Shown piece after piece: positions 26,156-33,682 of a stretch of DNA of 33,682 nucleotides (within the stretch, counting starts at the first letter, position 1; each line of letters begins with the position of its first letter). The stretch covers positions 1 through 33,682 of the forward strand of contig NZ_JBPESN010000023.1 in the NCBI RefSeq assembly GCF_051710625.1. Reading direction: 5' to 3'. Origin of the DNA: JBPESN01 sp051710625 (lineage in GTDB: Bacteria > Pseudomonadota > Gammaproteobacteria > Enterobacterales > Enterobacteriaceae). The notes below the pieces were generated by a model. The model saw nothing but the letters and a program-made list of their open reading frames with translations. It made no database searches and was not told the DNA's origin. The translations under genes and the position numbers were made by a program.

Positions 26156-27326
26156 ATGGTTTACGATTTAATCGTCATCAGCAGCAGATCTGTGAGGGCG
26201 GCCGCGGGTTATTACGCCACGCAGGCCGGACTGAATGTGCTGATGATCGATGCGGCATTTCCGCCGCACCAGGGCCGGCAGCCACCATGGCGATACGCGT
26301 CTTATACGCCATGCCTACGGCGAAGACGAGAAATACGTGTCGCTGCTACAGCGCGCTCAAACCTTATGGCAAACGCTCAGCGATAGCGGCCAAACGCCGG
26401 TTTTTCACCTCAGCGGCTTGATAAATCTCGGGCCGCACACATCGCTGTTTATTCAGAATGCCGCCAGCGGTGTAAAACGCCACCAGCTACCTTGCGAATT
26501 GATGACCGGTACCGCGGTGAACACCCGCTGGCCGGTATTGCGGGTGCCTGAGGATTATATCGGCGTGTTTGAGCCGCAGGTCGGTTATTTGAAATCGGAG
26601 CTGGCGATTGCTTGCTATATTTCACTGGCGGAGAAGCCCGGCTGCGCGCAGCTCTTCAACTGCGGCGTCACGGACATCAACCTCGCCGACGGGGTCGCGC
26701 AAGTGGAAACGCGCGAAAGTAACCGTTATCAACGGCGAAAATTGCTGGTCGCCGCCGGCACCTGGGTCAAACAATTACTGCCGATAACGCCGATAACGCC
26801 GATAATGCCGATAACGCCGATAACGCCGATAACGCCGATAACGCCGATAACGCCGATAACGCCGGTACGCAAGGTGTTTTCCTGGCACCAGGCAGATAAG
26901 CGATTCAGCGAAGATAATCATTTCCCCGCCTTCACCGTTGGAGCGCCCGATGGCAAGTTTCCCGGCCCTGGAGAATGCGTGGGTAAACACACCGGCGGTC
27001 AGCGCATTACCACGCCGGAGCAGCGTAAACCGTTTGGCTCCCTGGCCGAGGACGGTACGGAGGTGTTTGCTTTTCTGCGCACGTTTTTGCCAGGCGTCGG
27101 CGTGTGTCTTAATGGCCAGTCCTGCACCTATGATCTTTCCCCCGACGAGGATTTCATCATTGATGCGCTGCCGGAACACGACAATGTGCTGGTGATATTC
27201 GGCCTGAGCGACCACGGTTTTAAATTTGCCAGCGGGCTGGGAGAGATCCCGGCGGCCTTCGCTGAAGGCCGCGACAGCGGTTTCGATTTAACGCCGTTTG
27301 TGCTGCGCCGTTTTGCCGTCGGCTAG
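26156..27326 (+). pseudogene. solA: N-methyl-L-tryptophan oxidase, broken
   Basis: SolA is an FAD enzyme of the monomeric sarcosine oxidase family. The frame from ATG 26156 begins MVYDLIVISSRSVRAAAGYYATQ. The FAD-binding GSGSVG of E. coli is changed to SSRSVR, losing three Gly. A one-base shift near 26272 separates PPHQ from GSHHGDTRLIRHAYGE. After that the frame is open to 27326 with good matches (CAQLFNCGVTDI, LVAAGTWVKQLLP, SCTYDLSPDEDFIID with the Cys that binds FAD covalently, LSDHGFKFASGLGE). A 9-bp repeat array adds about seven Ile-Thr-Pro units after KQLLP, and a small deletion follows FPAFT. Confidence 0.92.
26784..26864 (+). repeat. Nine-copy 9-bp tandem repeat inside solA
   Basis: Nine units of ATAACGCCG in phase, with one variant (third unit, ATAATGCCG), code for Ile-Thr-Pro repeats (one Ile-Met-Pro). 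The E. coli protein has only two x-x-Pro units here (LLPELPVQPVRKVF). The array is thus an expansion of two units to nine. Confidence 0.97.
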
Positions 27327-27381
27327 TCGCTTTCCGTCAACGGCACACCCCAGCCGCGACTAATCGCTTCCCGTTGACGGC
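27324..27381. repeat. 21-base imperfect direct repeat between solA and trhO
   Basis: TAGTCGCTTTCCGTCAACGGC (27324-27344, beginning with the solA stop) recurs as 27361-27381 with four differences. The two changes within GTCAAC/GTTGAC also make CCGTCAACGG and CCGTTGACGG a 10-bp inverted pair that could form a hairpin between the convergent genes. No T run follows. Confidence 0.6.
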
Positions 27382-27391
27382 AGGCGCGACG

Positions 27392-28450
27392 CTATTTCTG
27401 TGCCGAATCGTCCCCTGTTAATGTCAGTTGCAGGCGTTGATGGGATTTATTAAAGATTTTCATACCGTTTTCCCGGCCGGCGCGGCGCGAGCGCTGCTCG
27501 GACAGCGGCAGCGACAGCTCCTCCTGACAACAGGTCACGCTGCAGCAACCCGCATAGTGTTCGGCACAAACGGGGCATTGAATAAACAGCAGATGGCAAC
27601 CCTGATTACGGCAATTGGTATGGCTGTCGCAGGGGGCGCCGCATTGATGGCAGTGGGCGATAATATCCGGCGTGATCCGCTCGCTCAAACGTTCGTCGAA
27701 GACAAAATTTTTGCCGGTAAACTTCAGCGGTAACCCTTGTTCCCGCGCGCGACGCGCGTATTCGATAATTCCGCCTTCCACGTGATAGACATTTTTAAAA
27801 CCGTTATGCCGCATCCAGGCGCTGGCTTTTTCGCAGCGGATCCCGCCGGTGCAGTACATCACGATTTTTTTATCTTTGTCATGCTGTAACATTTCCACGG
27901 CCATCGGCAGTTGCTCTCGGAACGTGTCGGAGGGGATCTCAATGGCCTGGTCGAAATGCCCCACTTCGTACTCATAGTGATTGCGCATATCGACAAACAG
28001 CGCTTGCAGATCGTCCGCCAGGGCGTTGACCTCTTCCGCTTTCAGATAATGGCCAACGTTCGCCGGATTGAACGTGGGATCGTCTATACCGTCGGCGACA
28101 ATCCGCGGCCGCACTTTCATGCGCAGTACCCAGAAAGATTTACCGTCGTCGTCCAAGGCGACATTCAACCGCAGCCCATTTAGCTGCGGATGTGCGGCAT
28201 ACAGCGCCTCGCGCATGGCATCAAAACGGCTTTGCAGCACGCTGATTTGCGCATTGATCCCTTCAGCAGCGATATAAACGCGGCCAAAGACCTGCAGCGC
28301 TGAGAGCGTGCGGTAAAGATCATCACGGAAGCCCTGCGGATCACTCAGGGTAAAATAGCGATAAAACGAGACGGTGGTGCGCGGCTCGCTTTCGGCTAAC
28401 ATGCGCGCCCGTAATTCTTGGTTGGAGACCCGGTTATGTAACACTGGCAT
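27392..28450 (-). CDS. trhO: tRNA uridine(34) hydroxylase TrhO
   Basis: A 352-residue rhodanese-family protein (YceA) that hydroxylates U34 of tRNA on the way to cmo5U. An N-terminal acylphosphatase-like domain (about 25-115, FGRVYIAAEGINAQIS) is followed by the rhodanese domain, with catalytic Cys200 in MYCTGGIRCEKASAW. A Cys-rich C-terminus may bind metal (CHQCGAPC, CRNQGCHLLFIQCPVC). Length and ends match the family. The orientation opposite to its neighbours is the same as in E. coli. Intact. Confidence 0.94.
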   Translation of the reverse strand: MPVLHNRVSNQELRARMLAESEPRTTVSFYRYFTLSDPQGFRDDLYRTLSALQVFGRVYIAAEGINAQISVLQSRFDAMREALYAAHPQLNGLRLNVALDDDGKSFWVLRMKVRPRIVADGIDDPTFNPANVGHYLKAEEVNALADDLQALFVDMRNHYEYEVGHFDQAIEIPSDTFREQLPMAVEMLQHDKDKKIVMYCTGGIRCEKASAWMRHNGFKNVYHVEGGIIEYARRAREQGLPLKFTGKNFVFDERLSERITPDIIAHCHQCGAPCDSHTNCRNQGCHLLFIQCPVCAEHYAGCCSVTCCQEELSLPLSEQRSRRAGRENGMKIFNKSHQRLQLTLTGDDSAQK

Positions 28451-28693
28451 GCTGTACGTTCCTGTCGGTAGTCAAATTATCGGCGGCCACTACCCCGGCC
28501 GCCGGGCCGCATTTTACCGCATTGACGACAAAGCGCCAGCCACGAGGCGAAATTCCCCTCCCCGATTAGCCCGGACGTGCTCGCGCCAGGGCAACAACTT
28601 GACGATACCCCGCAGGGCGATCACTATTAGCCACGACCCGTGCCGATTCCGGGGATCTTCCCGGCAGGCCATTCATTGATGAGAGGCCCGCCA

Positions 28694-29793
28694 ATGAGTC
28701 ATCTGTTCAGCCCTATTGCTTTGGGCAATCTACAGCTTGAAAACCGTATCGTTATTGCCCCCATGTGCCAATATTCCGCCCTTGAGGGGGAAGCGACCTC
28801 CTGGCATACCGTGCATCTCGGCCATCTGCCGCTGTCGGGCGCCCGCCCTGCTGATTCTTGAGGCCACCGCGGTCAATCCGGTCGGGCGCATCTCCCCGCA
28901 GGATTTGGGGTTGTGGGACGATCAGACCGAGCGCGCCCTGGCGGCCGTAGTGGATACGGTAAAATCCCATTTCCCGATTGCGTTGGGGATCCAGCTAGCG
29001 CACACCGGGTGGAAAGCGTCCATCGCACCGCCGTGGTTCCGGCGGACAGTCTCTCGCTCCCGAACGGGGCGGCTGGCAAACGGTCGCGCTGTCGGCGCTT
29101 GCTTACGATGATGCCGCGACCAGACCGCAGGCGTTAAGTCTTGATGAAATAGCGGTGCTCAAAGACGAGTTCCTCACCGCCGCCCGACGCGCACAGTGTA
29201 TCGGTTTTCATCTCATCAAACTGCACGCCGCCCACGGCTATCTGTTGCATCAATTTTTGTCGCCGCTCACCAATCAGCGCAACGATCGGTACAGCGGCAG
29301 CCTGGAAAACCGCATGCGTCTGACGCTCGAAGTATTTCAGGCGTTGCGCCAGGCGCCGCCGTTAACCATGGCGGTAGAGGTGCGCATCTCCGCCACCGAC
29401 TGGGTTGAAAGCGGGTGGGACGAGGCGCAATCCGTGGCGCTGCCGCGGGCGCTAAAAGCGGCCGGATGCGATTATATTCACGTGTCCAGCGGCGGCCTGT
29501 TACCGCAGCAGCGCATCAGCGTCGGCCCCGGTTATCAGGTGCCCTTCGCCAGACGGATCCGGCAGGAGACCGGGCTTACAACTTTCGCAGTCGGCATAAT
29601 AACCGAGCCGGAGCAGGCGGAGGCAATTATCGCCAACAACGATGCGGACGTTATCGTGCTGGCCCGCGGCGCATTGTACGATCCCCACTGGCCCTGGCAT
29701 GCGGCAGCCAAACTCGGCGCCCAAGTGCAAGGACCCAAGCAATATTGGCGCTGCGAACCCCATGAGGTAAAGGGGCTATTTCGCCGGACGTAG
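28694..29793 (+). pseudogene. Old yellow enzyme-type NADPH dehydrogenase (YqjM/NamA-like), broken
   Basis: An FMN-dependent ene-reductase remnant. From ATG 28694 (GAGAGG upstream) it reads MSHLFSPIALGNLQLENRIV, IAPMCQYSALEGEATSWH, then shifts frame near 28845 at GHLPLSGA. The next frame carries LLILEATAVNPVGRISPQDL and GIQLAHTGWKAS, with Trp where the family usually has Arg. Further shifts near 29030 and 29070 lead to the last frame, which is open from about 29080 with IKLHAAHGYLLHQFLSP, NQRNDRYSGSLENRMR, DYIHVSSGG and the FMN-phosphate region VIVLARGALYDPHWPWHAA. At least three shifts make it dead. E. coli has no such gene between trhO and lpxL. Confidence 0.88.
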
Positions 29794-29957
29794 CGTTATC
29801 AACCGCTAATTGCACAAAAAGCGCGCGCTTAGGCCAATAATTCCCATAGCGCGACACTTTATTCCACCGCAGCAAAAAAATGCCAGAATATTGCAAGGTA
29901 TTATAACGGCATGACTGAAGGTACGGGCTCACCCGTAACATTCACATATGGGACGCT

Positions 29958-30881
29958 ATGACCACACTTCCTGTTTTTAATTCTTCTTTGCTGCATCCGC
30001 GTTATTGGCTGACCTGGCTGGGTATCGGGGCGCTCTATTTGCTGGTACTGCTGCCTTATCCGCTGCTCTACGCGCTGGGTACCCGTCTGGGACGGCTTGC
30101 GATGCACTTCATGCGCCACAGAGAGGTGATCGCGCGCCGTAATCTGCAATTGTGTTTTCCCGCCATGCCGGAAGCGGAGCGTGAAGCGCTGTTGCGGCAG
30201 AATTTTGAATCGGTCGGCATGGGGCTTATCGAAACCGGCATCGCCTGGTTCTGGCCTGATTGGCGTATCAAGCGCTGGATCTCCGTCAGCGGCCTGGAGC
30301 ATATCGCCGGCGCGCGCGCGGAAAACAAAGGGGTGCTGCTTATCGGCATGCATTTTCTCACCCTCGAACTGGGGGGGCGGATTTTTGGCATGTATAACCC
30401 CGGTATCGGCGTCTATCGCCCCAACGATAACCCGCTGCTGGACTGGCTGCAAACCTGGGGGCGTATGCGCTCTAACAAATCCATGCTGAATCGGTCGGAT
30501 ATTAAAGGCATGATTCGCGCTTTGAAAAACGGCGATATCATCTGGTACGCGCCGGATCACGACTATGGCCCCAAAAGCAGCGTATTCGCACCACTGTTCG
30601 CCGTTCCCCAGGCCGCGACCACCGCCGGCACCTATCTGCTGGCCAAAACGGCCAAACCGGCGGTGATCCCGTTTATGCCGCGCCGTTTGCCTCAGGGGCA
30701 CGGGTATGAGCTGTTGATTTTGCCCGATGAACGCGACATGCCGCTGGATAGCGATATTGCCGCCGCCAGCTATATGAACAAGGTGGTGGAGCAGGGGATA
30801 CTGCGGGCGCCGGATCAGTACATGTGGCTGCATCGGCGCTTTAAGACCCGCCCGCCCGGCGAACCTTCGTTGTACCGCTGA
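29958..30881 (+). CDS. lpxL: Lipid A lauroyltransferase LpxL
   Basis: A 307-residue inner-membrane acyltransferase (HtrB) that adds a secondary laurate to Kdo2-lipid IVA. An N-terminal membrane segment lies at about 17-37. The catalytic HX4E motif is His132-Glu137 in GMHFLTLELGG. NDNPLLDWLQTWGRMRSNKS, DHDYGPKSSVFAPLFAV and QYMWLHRRFKTRPPG are conserved. Length equals E. coli LpxL. No lesion is seen, in contrast to the broken genes on each side. Confidence 0.95.
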   Translation: MTTLPVFNSSLLHPRYWLTWLGIGALYLLVLLPYPLLYALGTRLGRLAMHFMRHREVIARRNLQLCFPAMPEAEREALLRQNFESVGMGLIETGIAWFWPDWRIKRWISVSGLEHIAGARAENKGVLLIGMHFLTLELGGRIFGMYNPGIGVYRPNDNPLLDWLQTWGRMRSNKSMLNRSDIKGMIRALKNGDIIWYAPDHDYGPKSSVFAPLFAVPQAATTAGTYLLAKTAKPAVIPFMPRRLPQGHGYELLILPDERDMPLDSDIAAASYMNKVVEQGILRAPDQYMWLHRRFKTRPPGEPSLYR

Positions 30882-31059
30882 TTCTTGCCGCATTCGGCCT
30901 CCGCCGGCGCGGGGATTGCGAAAACCCGCGCAAAAAACGGTCGGTGAAATTGCCCCTGCCGCCTTTTCGGCGCATACTGTGTCCCTGACTTAATCTCCAC
31001 CGGCGAGAGCGTTCCCAGCCCTGTAGTGTTGTCGACCGCCGTACATATCTAAACAGGAC

Positions 31060-32425
31060 GTCACGACGCCGGTACCGACTCTTATCAATTGGAAACGTAA
31101 TCTTTTCGTGGCCTGGCTGTGCTGTTTTCTCACCGGCGCCGCCTTCAGTCTGGTCATGCCTTTCCTGCCGCTCTACGTTGAACTTCTTGGCGGTGTCTTT
31201 TCCCGAAAAACTGAATCTGTGGTCCGGCGCGATATTTAGCATCACCTTCCTATTTTCCGCCATCGCGTTGCCATTTTAGGGCGGGCGGGCCGACAGAAAA
31301 GGCCGCAAAGTGATGCTGCAGCGCTCGGCGCTGGGCATGGCAATTGTGATGATGCTGATGGGACTGGACTGGCTCAGAACGTCTGGCAGTTTCTTGTACT
31401 GCGCGCGCTGCTCGGGTTGCTTGGCGGCTCCGTGCCCAACGCCAACGCACTGATCGTCACCCAGGTGCCGCGCAACAAGAGCGGCCTAGGTACGCTATCC
31501 ACTGGCGCGGTCAGTGGCGCGCTGATAGGGCCCGCTAATCGGCGGTCTGCTGGCAGATCTCTACGGTTTACGGCTGGTGTTCTTCATTACCCCGCTGGTG
31601 TTGCTTATTTGCTTTATCACCACCGTGCTGTTCGTTCAGGAGCATTTCACTCCGGTACCCAAAAAGGACATGCTCTCTGGCCGGCAGGTACTGGCCTCGC
31701 TGAAAAATCCGCGTCTGGTGCTGAGCCTGTTCATCACCACCCTTATCATCCAGGTTGCTACCGGCTCCATTGCGTTTATCCTCACCCTGTATGTCCGCGA
31801 ACTGGCTGGCAGTTCGCAAAATCTGACGTTTATCAGCGGTATGATTGCCGCCGTGCCAGGCATGGCGGCGCTATTGAATGCGCCGCGTCTGGGCAAGCTC
31901 GGCGATTGGGTCGGTCCAGAACACATATTAATTAGCATAATGGCATTATCGGTACTGCTGCTCATTCCCACGTCATTCGTGCAGGCCCCCTGGCAGTTAG
32001 GCTTATTGCGCTTTCTGCTGGTCGCCACCGATGGCGCGCTGCAGCCGGCGGTGCAAACCCTATTGATTTATAACCCATCCAGTCAGGTTGCGGGCCGTAT
32101 CTTCAGCTACAATCAGTCGTTTCGCGATGTGGGCAACGTCAGCGGGCCGCTGCTCGGCGCCTTTATCTCGGCCAGCTACGGTTTCCGGGCGGTGTTTTTT
32201 GTCACGGCGCTGGTGGTGATGTTTAACGTGGTGTATTCCTGGTGGAGTCTGCAGCGCAGCGCAGTGCGGCACGCATCAAATTACCTCGTGATTGAGCGCC
32301 TGAAAAAGGGCGGCGCGTATAAACGCCGCCGCCAAAATCGGCCGGCGCAAGGGGGATTGACGATCAGCTGCGGCTGGGGCGCCCGCCATTGGGGCGCCCT
32401 GAAAACCGCGGCTTTTTATGGCTGA
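31060..32425 (+). pseudogene. mdtG: MFS drug efflux protein MdtG, broken
   Basis: MdtG is a 12-helix major facilitator that confers fosfomycin and deoxycholate resistance in E. coli. The sequence aligns from INWKRNLFVAWLCCFLTGAA to YSWWSLQR. The expected start codon reads GTC (31060-31062). A shift after LPLYVELLGG, a TAG for the Trp of PFWGG (near 31277), a 5-bp tandem duplication ACTGGACTGG near 31362-31371, and an extra C in GGGCCCGCTAATC near 31531 each break it. Two residues are also missing from SGWALGTLSTG. From 31577 the frame is open. Homology ends near 32280, and the frame runs on to 32425. Confidence 0.92.
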
Positions 32426-32848
32426 GGCGCGTTCTGTCCTGGTTTTGGCGCCGATTTACCGCCGTGCTCATCCCCGGCGCCCGGACCGTGGTCCGGTATC
32501 GCCACAACGGCCACCCGCACCTGATAATGCACGCCCTTGGCGGCTGGCGGCTGGATGCTAGTCAATTTCTGCAGGCTATCCGCCGGATTTCCGCTGGCCA
32601 TCAAGGCGCAGAAAAGCTCACTGCCGCGGCAAAAACCCTCACCGTGGCCGCCAGGACCACCGGGACCGCCGCGAGGCCCCGGAAACGGCGGTAACAACGT
32701 TCCCTGCGAGGGCTGACCGTATTGCGCGCCAGGGGGGACCCAGCGTCGGGGTATTGCCGGCGCCGGCCGTCGGAGCAGCCAGCGCGCCGCGGCTCGCCAG
32801 ACCGGCGGTGGTCATCAGGGCCATAGCCAGTAACGTATTGCGCATCAT
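32416..32848 (-). pseudogene. Small secreted Gly/Pro-rich protein of unknown function, frameshifted at a C run
   Basis: I do not recognise the family. ATG 32848 follows AGGAG and opens a clear signal peptide, MMRNTLLAMALMTTAGLASR, ending near ALA-AP. A run of six C (32735 region) shifts the frame after GNTPTLGPP. With five C the product continues GAQYGQPSQGTLLPPFPGPR, GGPGGPGGHGEGFCRGSELF, and a tail with KGVHYQVRVAVVAIPDHGP, ending at 32416, about 143 residues. The tail has two Cys that could form a disulfide. It stands where E. coli has msyB/yceK, but is neither. A good signal peptide and ribosome site support a real former gene. Confidence 0.6.
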
Positions 32849-33391
32849 CTTGTTTTCTCCTCTACATCGGGTTCACCCCTTCACTGTAGCGATTCTCGGC
32901 AGGCCCGTGCTGACCTTTGCGAAACCTTTACCCCTTGCCGCGACCTTCTTTGCAAAATCCCGTCGCCGGAAACATCCCTGGGGGGGGGGAATCAGCCGGT
33001 TATTGGGCAGCTCTCCCTCGCTCGCGCCGCCGATAACGCTTTTTTCTTCTGCTATCCACTGTTTAGCGAGCGGTACTTGCATCTTTGGCCAGAGCAACAA
33101 TAATTACTTTTACGCCCGTATTCGGTGTGACGGCCTCTGCCCCCTCATGTTGAGTGGCAAGCATTTCTGGATTCTTAAGGGGAACGATGGATTAGCCGGA
33201 AGCCCTTTACTAGTGCGGCTTACAGTGATTTTACTGATTCTGGACTCGTCGCAAAAAAATGAGCGAAAAATGATTTTTTTGCACTATATTCTGAACTAGA
33301 TTGATTGTAATTTAGATAAGTTTGAAAGTCGTTTAAAAATTCTCTCATTAACAATTGTGTTGCTAAAAATAAACAAGAAATTTATAGTTTT
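32849..33391. other. 543-base stretch without a recognisable gene
   Basis: A plus-strand frame covers much of this (32754-33299), but it has no ribosome site and no recognisable content. It includes a run of nine G near 32981. Composition falls from GC-rich to strongly AT-rich after about 33200, a likely boundary of acquired DNA. A 10-bp inverted repeat GCAAAAAAAT (33251-33260, 33273-33282) lies at this change. Confidence 0.45.
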
Positions 33392-33556
33392 TTAAACGGC
33401 TTTTTTGCGTTTGCTTGCTAGGCTATCTTCTGATGCTACTTTACCAACCTCACTAGCCCCCTTTTTGATTTGGTCATAGAGCCGCATTAGACGCTCTTTT
33501 TCTTCAGGAGGAAGCTGTAAGATTTTTATGTTCAGATCATCACTTAGGCTAAGAAG
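33392..33556 (-). pseudogene. C-terminal 54 codons of an AT-rich gene cut by an IS3-family element
   Basis: On the minus strand an open frame enters from the IS junction at 33556 and ends at TAA 33392. It reads LLSLSDDLNIKILQLPPEEK, then ERLMRLYDQIKKGASEVGKV and a basic tail ASEDSLASKRKKAV. It is charged and helical, with a lysine-rich end. I do not recognise the family. The reading frame ends precisely at the first base of the IS repeat (33557), so the front of the gene should lie beyond the IS, outside the window. Its low GC and codon use differ from the chromosome, suggesting phage, plasmid or other transferred origin. Confidence 0.55.
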
Positions 33557-33581
33557 TGTAGTGGCACACTGAATTTGGCCA
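33557..33581. repeat. Left terminal inverted repeat of an IS3-family element
   Basis: TGTAGTGGCACACTGAATTT followed by GGCCA pairs with the right repeat at 436-460 (19 of 25 positions when reverse-complemented). It lies 47 bases before the OrfA start region, the usual layout. Confidence 0.82.
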
Positions 33582-33628
33582 CCTGAACAGAGGTGATATG
33601 CTCACCTCAGAACAACACGGGTGCACCA

Positions 33629-33682
33629 ATGAAAAGAAGAAATTTTAGTCCTGAATTCAAACGCGAATCCGCTCAACTGGTT
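33629..33682 (+). CDS. IS3-family transposase OrfA, N-terminal 18 codons (window edge)
   Basis: ATG 33629 opens MKRRNFSPEFKRESAQLV, the start of the helix-turn-helix OrfA of IS3-family elements. The window ends here, so intactness is unknown. The terminal repeats suggest the same IS family as the OrfB remnant at the left edge. Confidence 0.8.
   Translation, partial: MKRRNFSPEFKRESAQLV

Noticed and set aside
26784..26864. Possible CRISPR-like array
   Set aside because: The units are 9 bp and contiguous, with no spacers.
26775..27215. Minus-strand frame with repeated Arg-Tyr-Arg units
   Set aside because: The periodic RYR pattern is just the antisense reading of the 9-bp solA repeat, not a real basic repeat protein.
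29901..30893. 330-codon minus-strand frame opposite lpxL
   Set aside because: It is antisense to intact lpxL; no homology or start signal.
32754..33299. 181-codon plus-strand frame near the right end
   Set aside because: It overlaps the signal peptide of the minus-strand secreted protein and has no recognisable content.

Overview
This looks like a chromosomal segment of a Sodalis-type insect endosymbiont (Enterobacterales, Bruguierivoracaceae) at an early stage of genome erosion. The proteins read closely like those of E. coli and Serratia. About 14 of roughly 35 genes are broken by stops, one-base indels or deletions. Fragments of insertion sequences are present. The species call (for example S. 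glossinidius or S. pierantonius) is inference.

Layout. 1-460 is the right end of an IS3-family element with a broken transposase. 461-1204 holds nothing I recognise. An EamA-type exporter follows (1205-2119). From about 2200 to 32300 the order and orientation match the E. coli block thiK - lpoB - ycfL - hinT - ptsG - ycfH/tatD - holB - tmk - mltG - pabC - fabF - acpP - fabG - fabD - fabH - plsX - rpmF - yceD - yceF - rluC - rne, then pyrC - dinI - bssS - solA - trhO - lpxL - mdtG. Missing relative to E. coli (from memory) are nagZ, fhuE, yceI/yceJ and, most notably, everything between rne and codon ~37 of pyrC: the flg operon, murJ, mviM, rimJ, mdtH, grxB and yceB.

Intact genes are mostly housekeeping: fatty acid and phospholipid synthesis (acpP, fabG, fabD, fabH, plsX), envelope (lpoB, mltG, lpxL), replication and nucleotide supply (holB, tmk), RNA metabolism (rne, rluC, trhO), rpmF, yceD, hinT, tatD, pabC, dinI and bssS. 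Broken genes are thiK, ycfL, ptsG, fabF, yceF, pyrC, solA, mdtG, an old-yellow-enzyme reductase, two unknown small genes, and an AT-rich gene cut by an IS at the right edge.

Most striking observations: (1) an ISL3-type element sits inside the LexA operator of dinI and duplicates its central 8 bp; (2) the dead solA carries a nine-copy 9-bp repeat grown from a site with two x-x-Pro units in E. coli; (3) the rne terminator is joined directly to a decapitated pyrC; (4) fabF alone is dead within an otherwise intact fab cluster; (5) the yceD promoter leaves almost no 5' leader.
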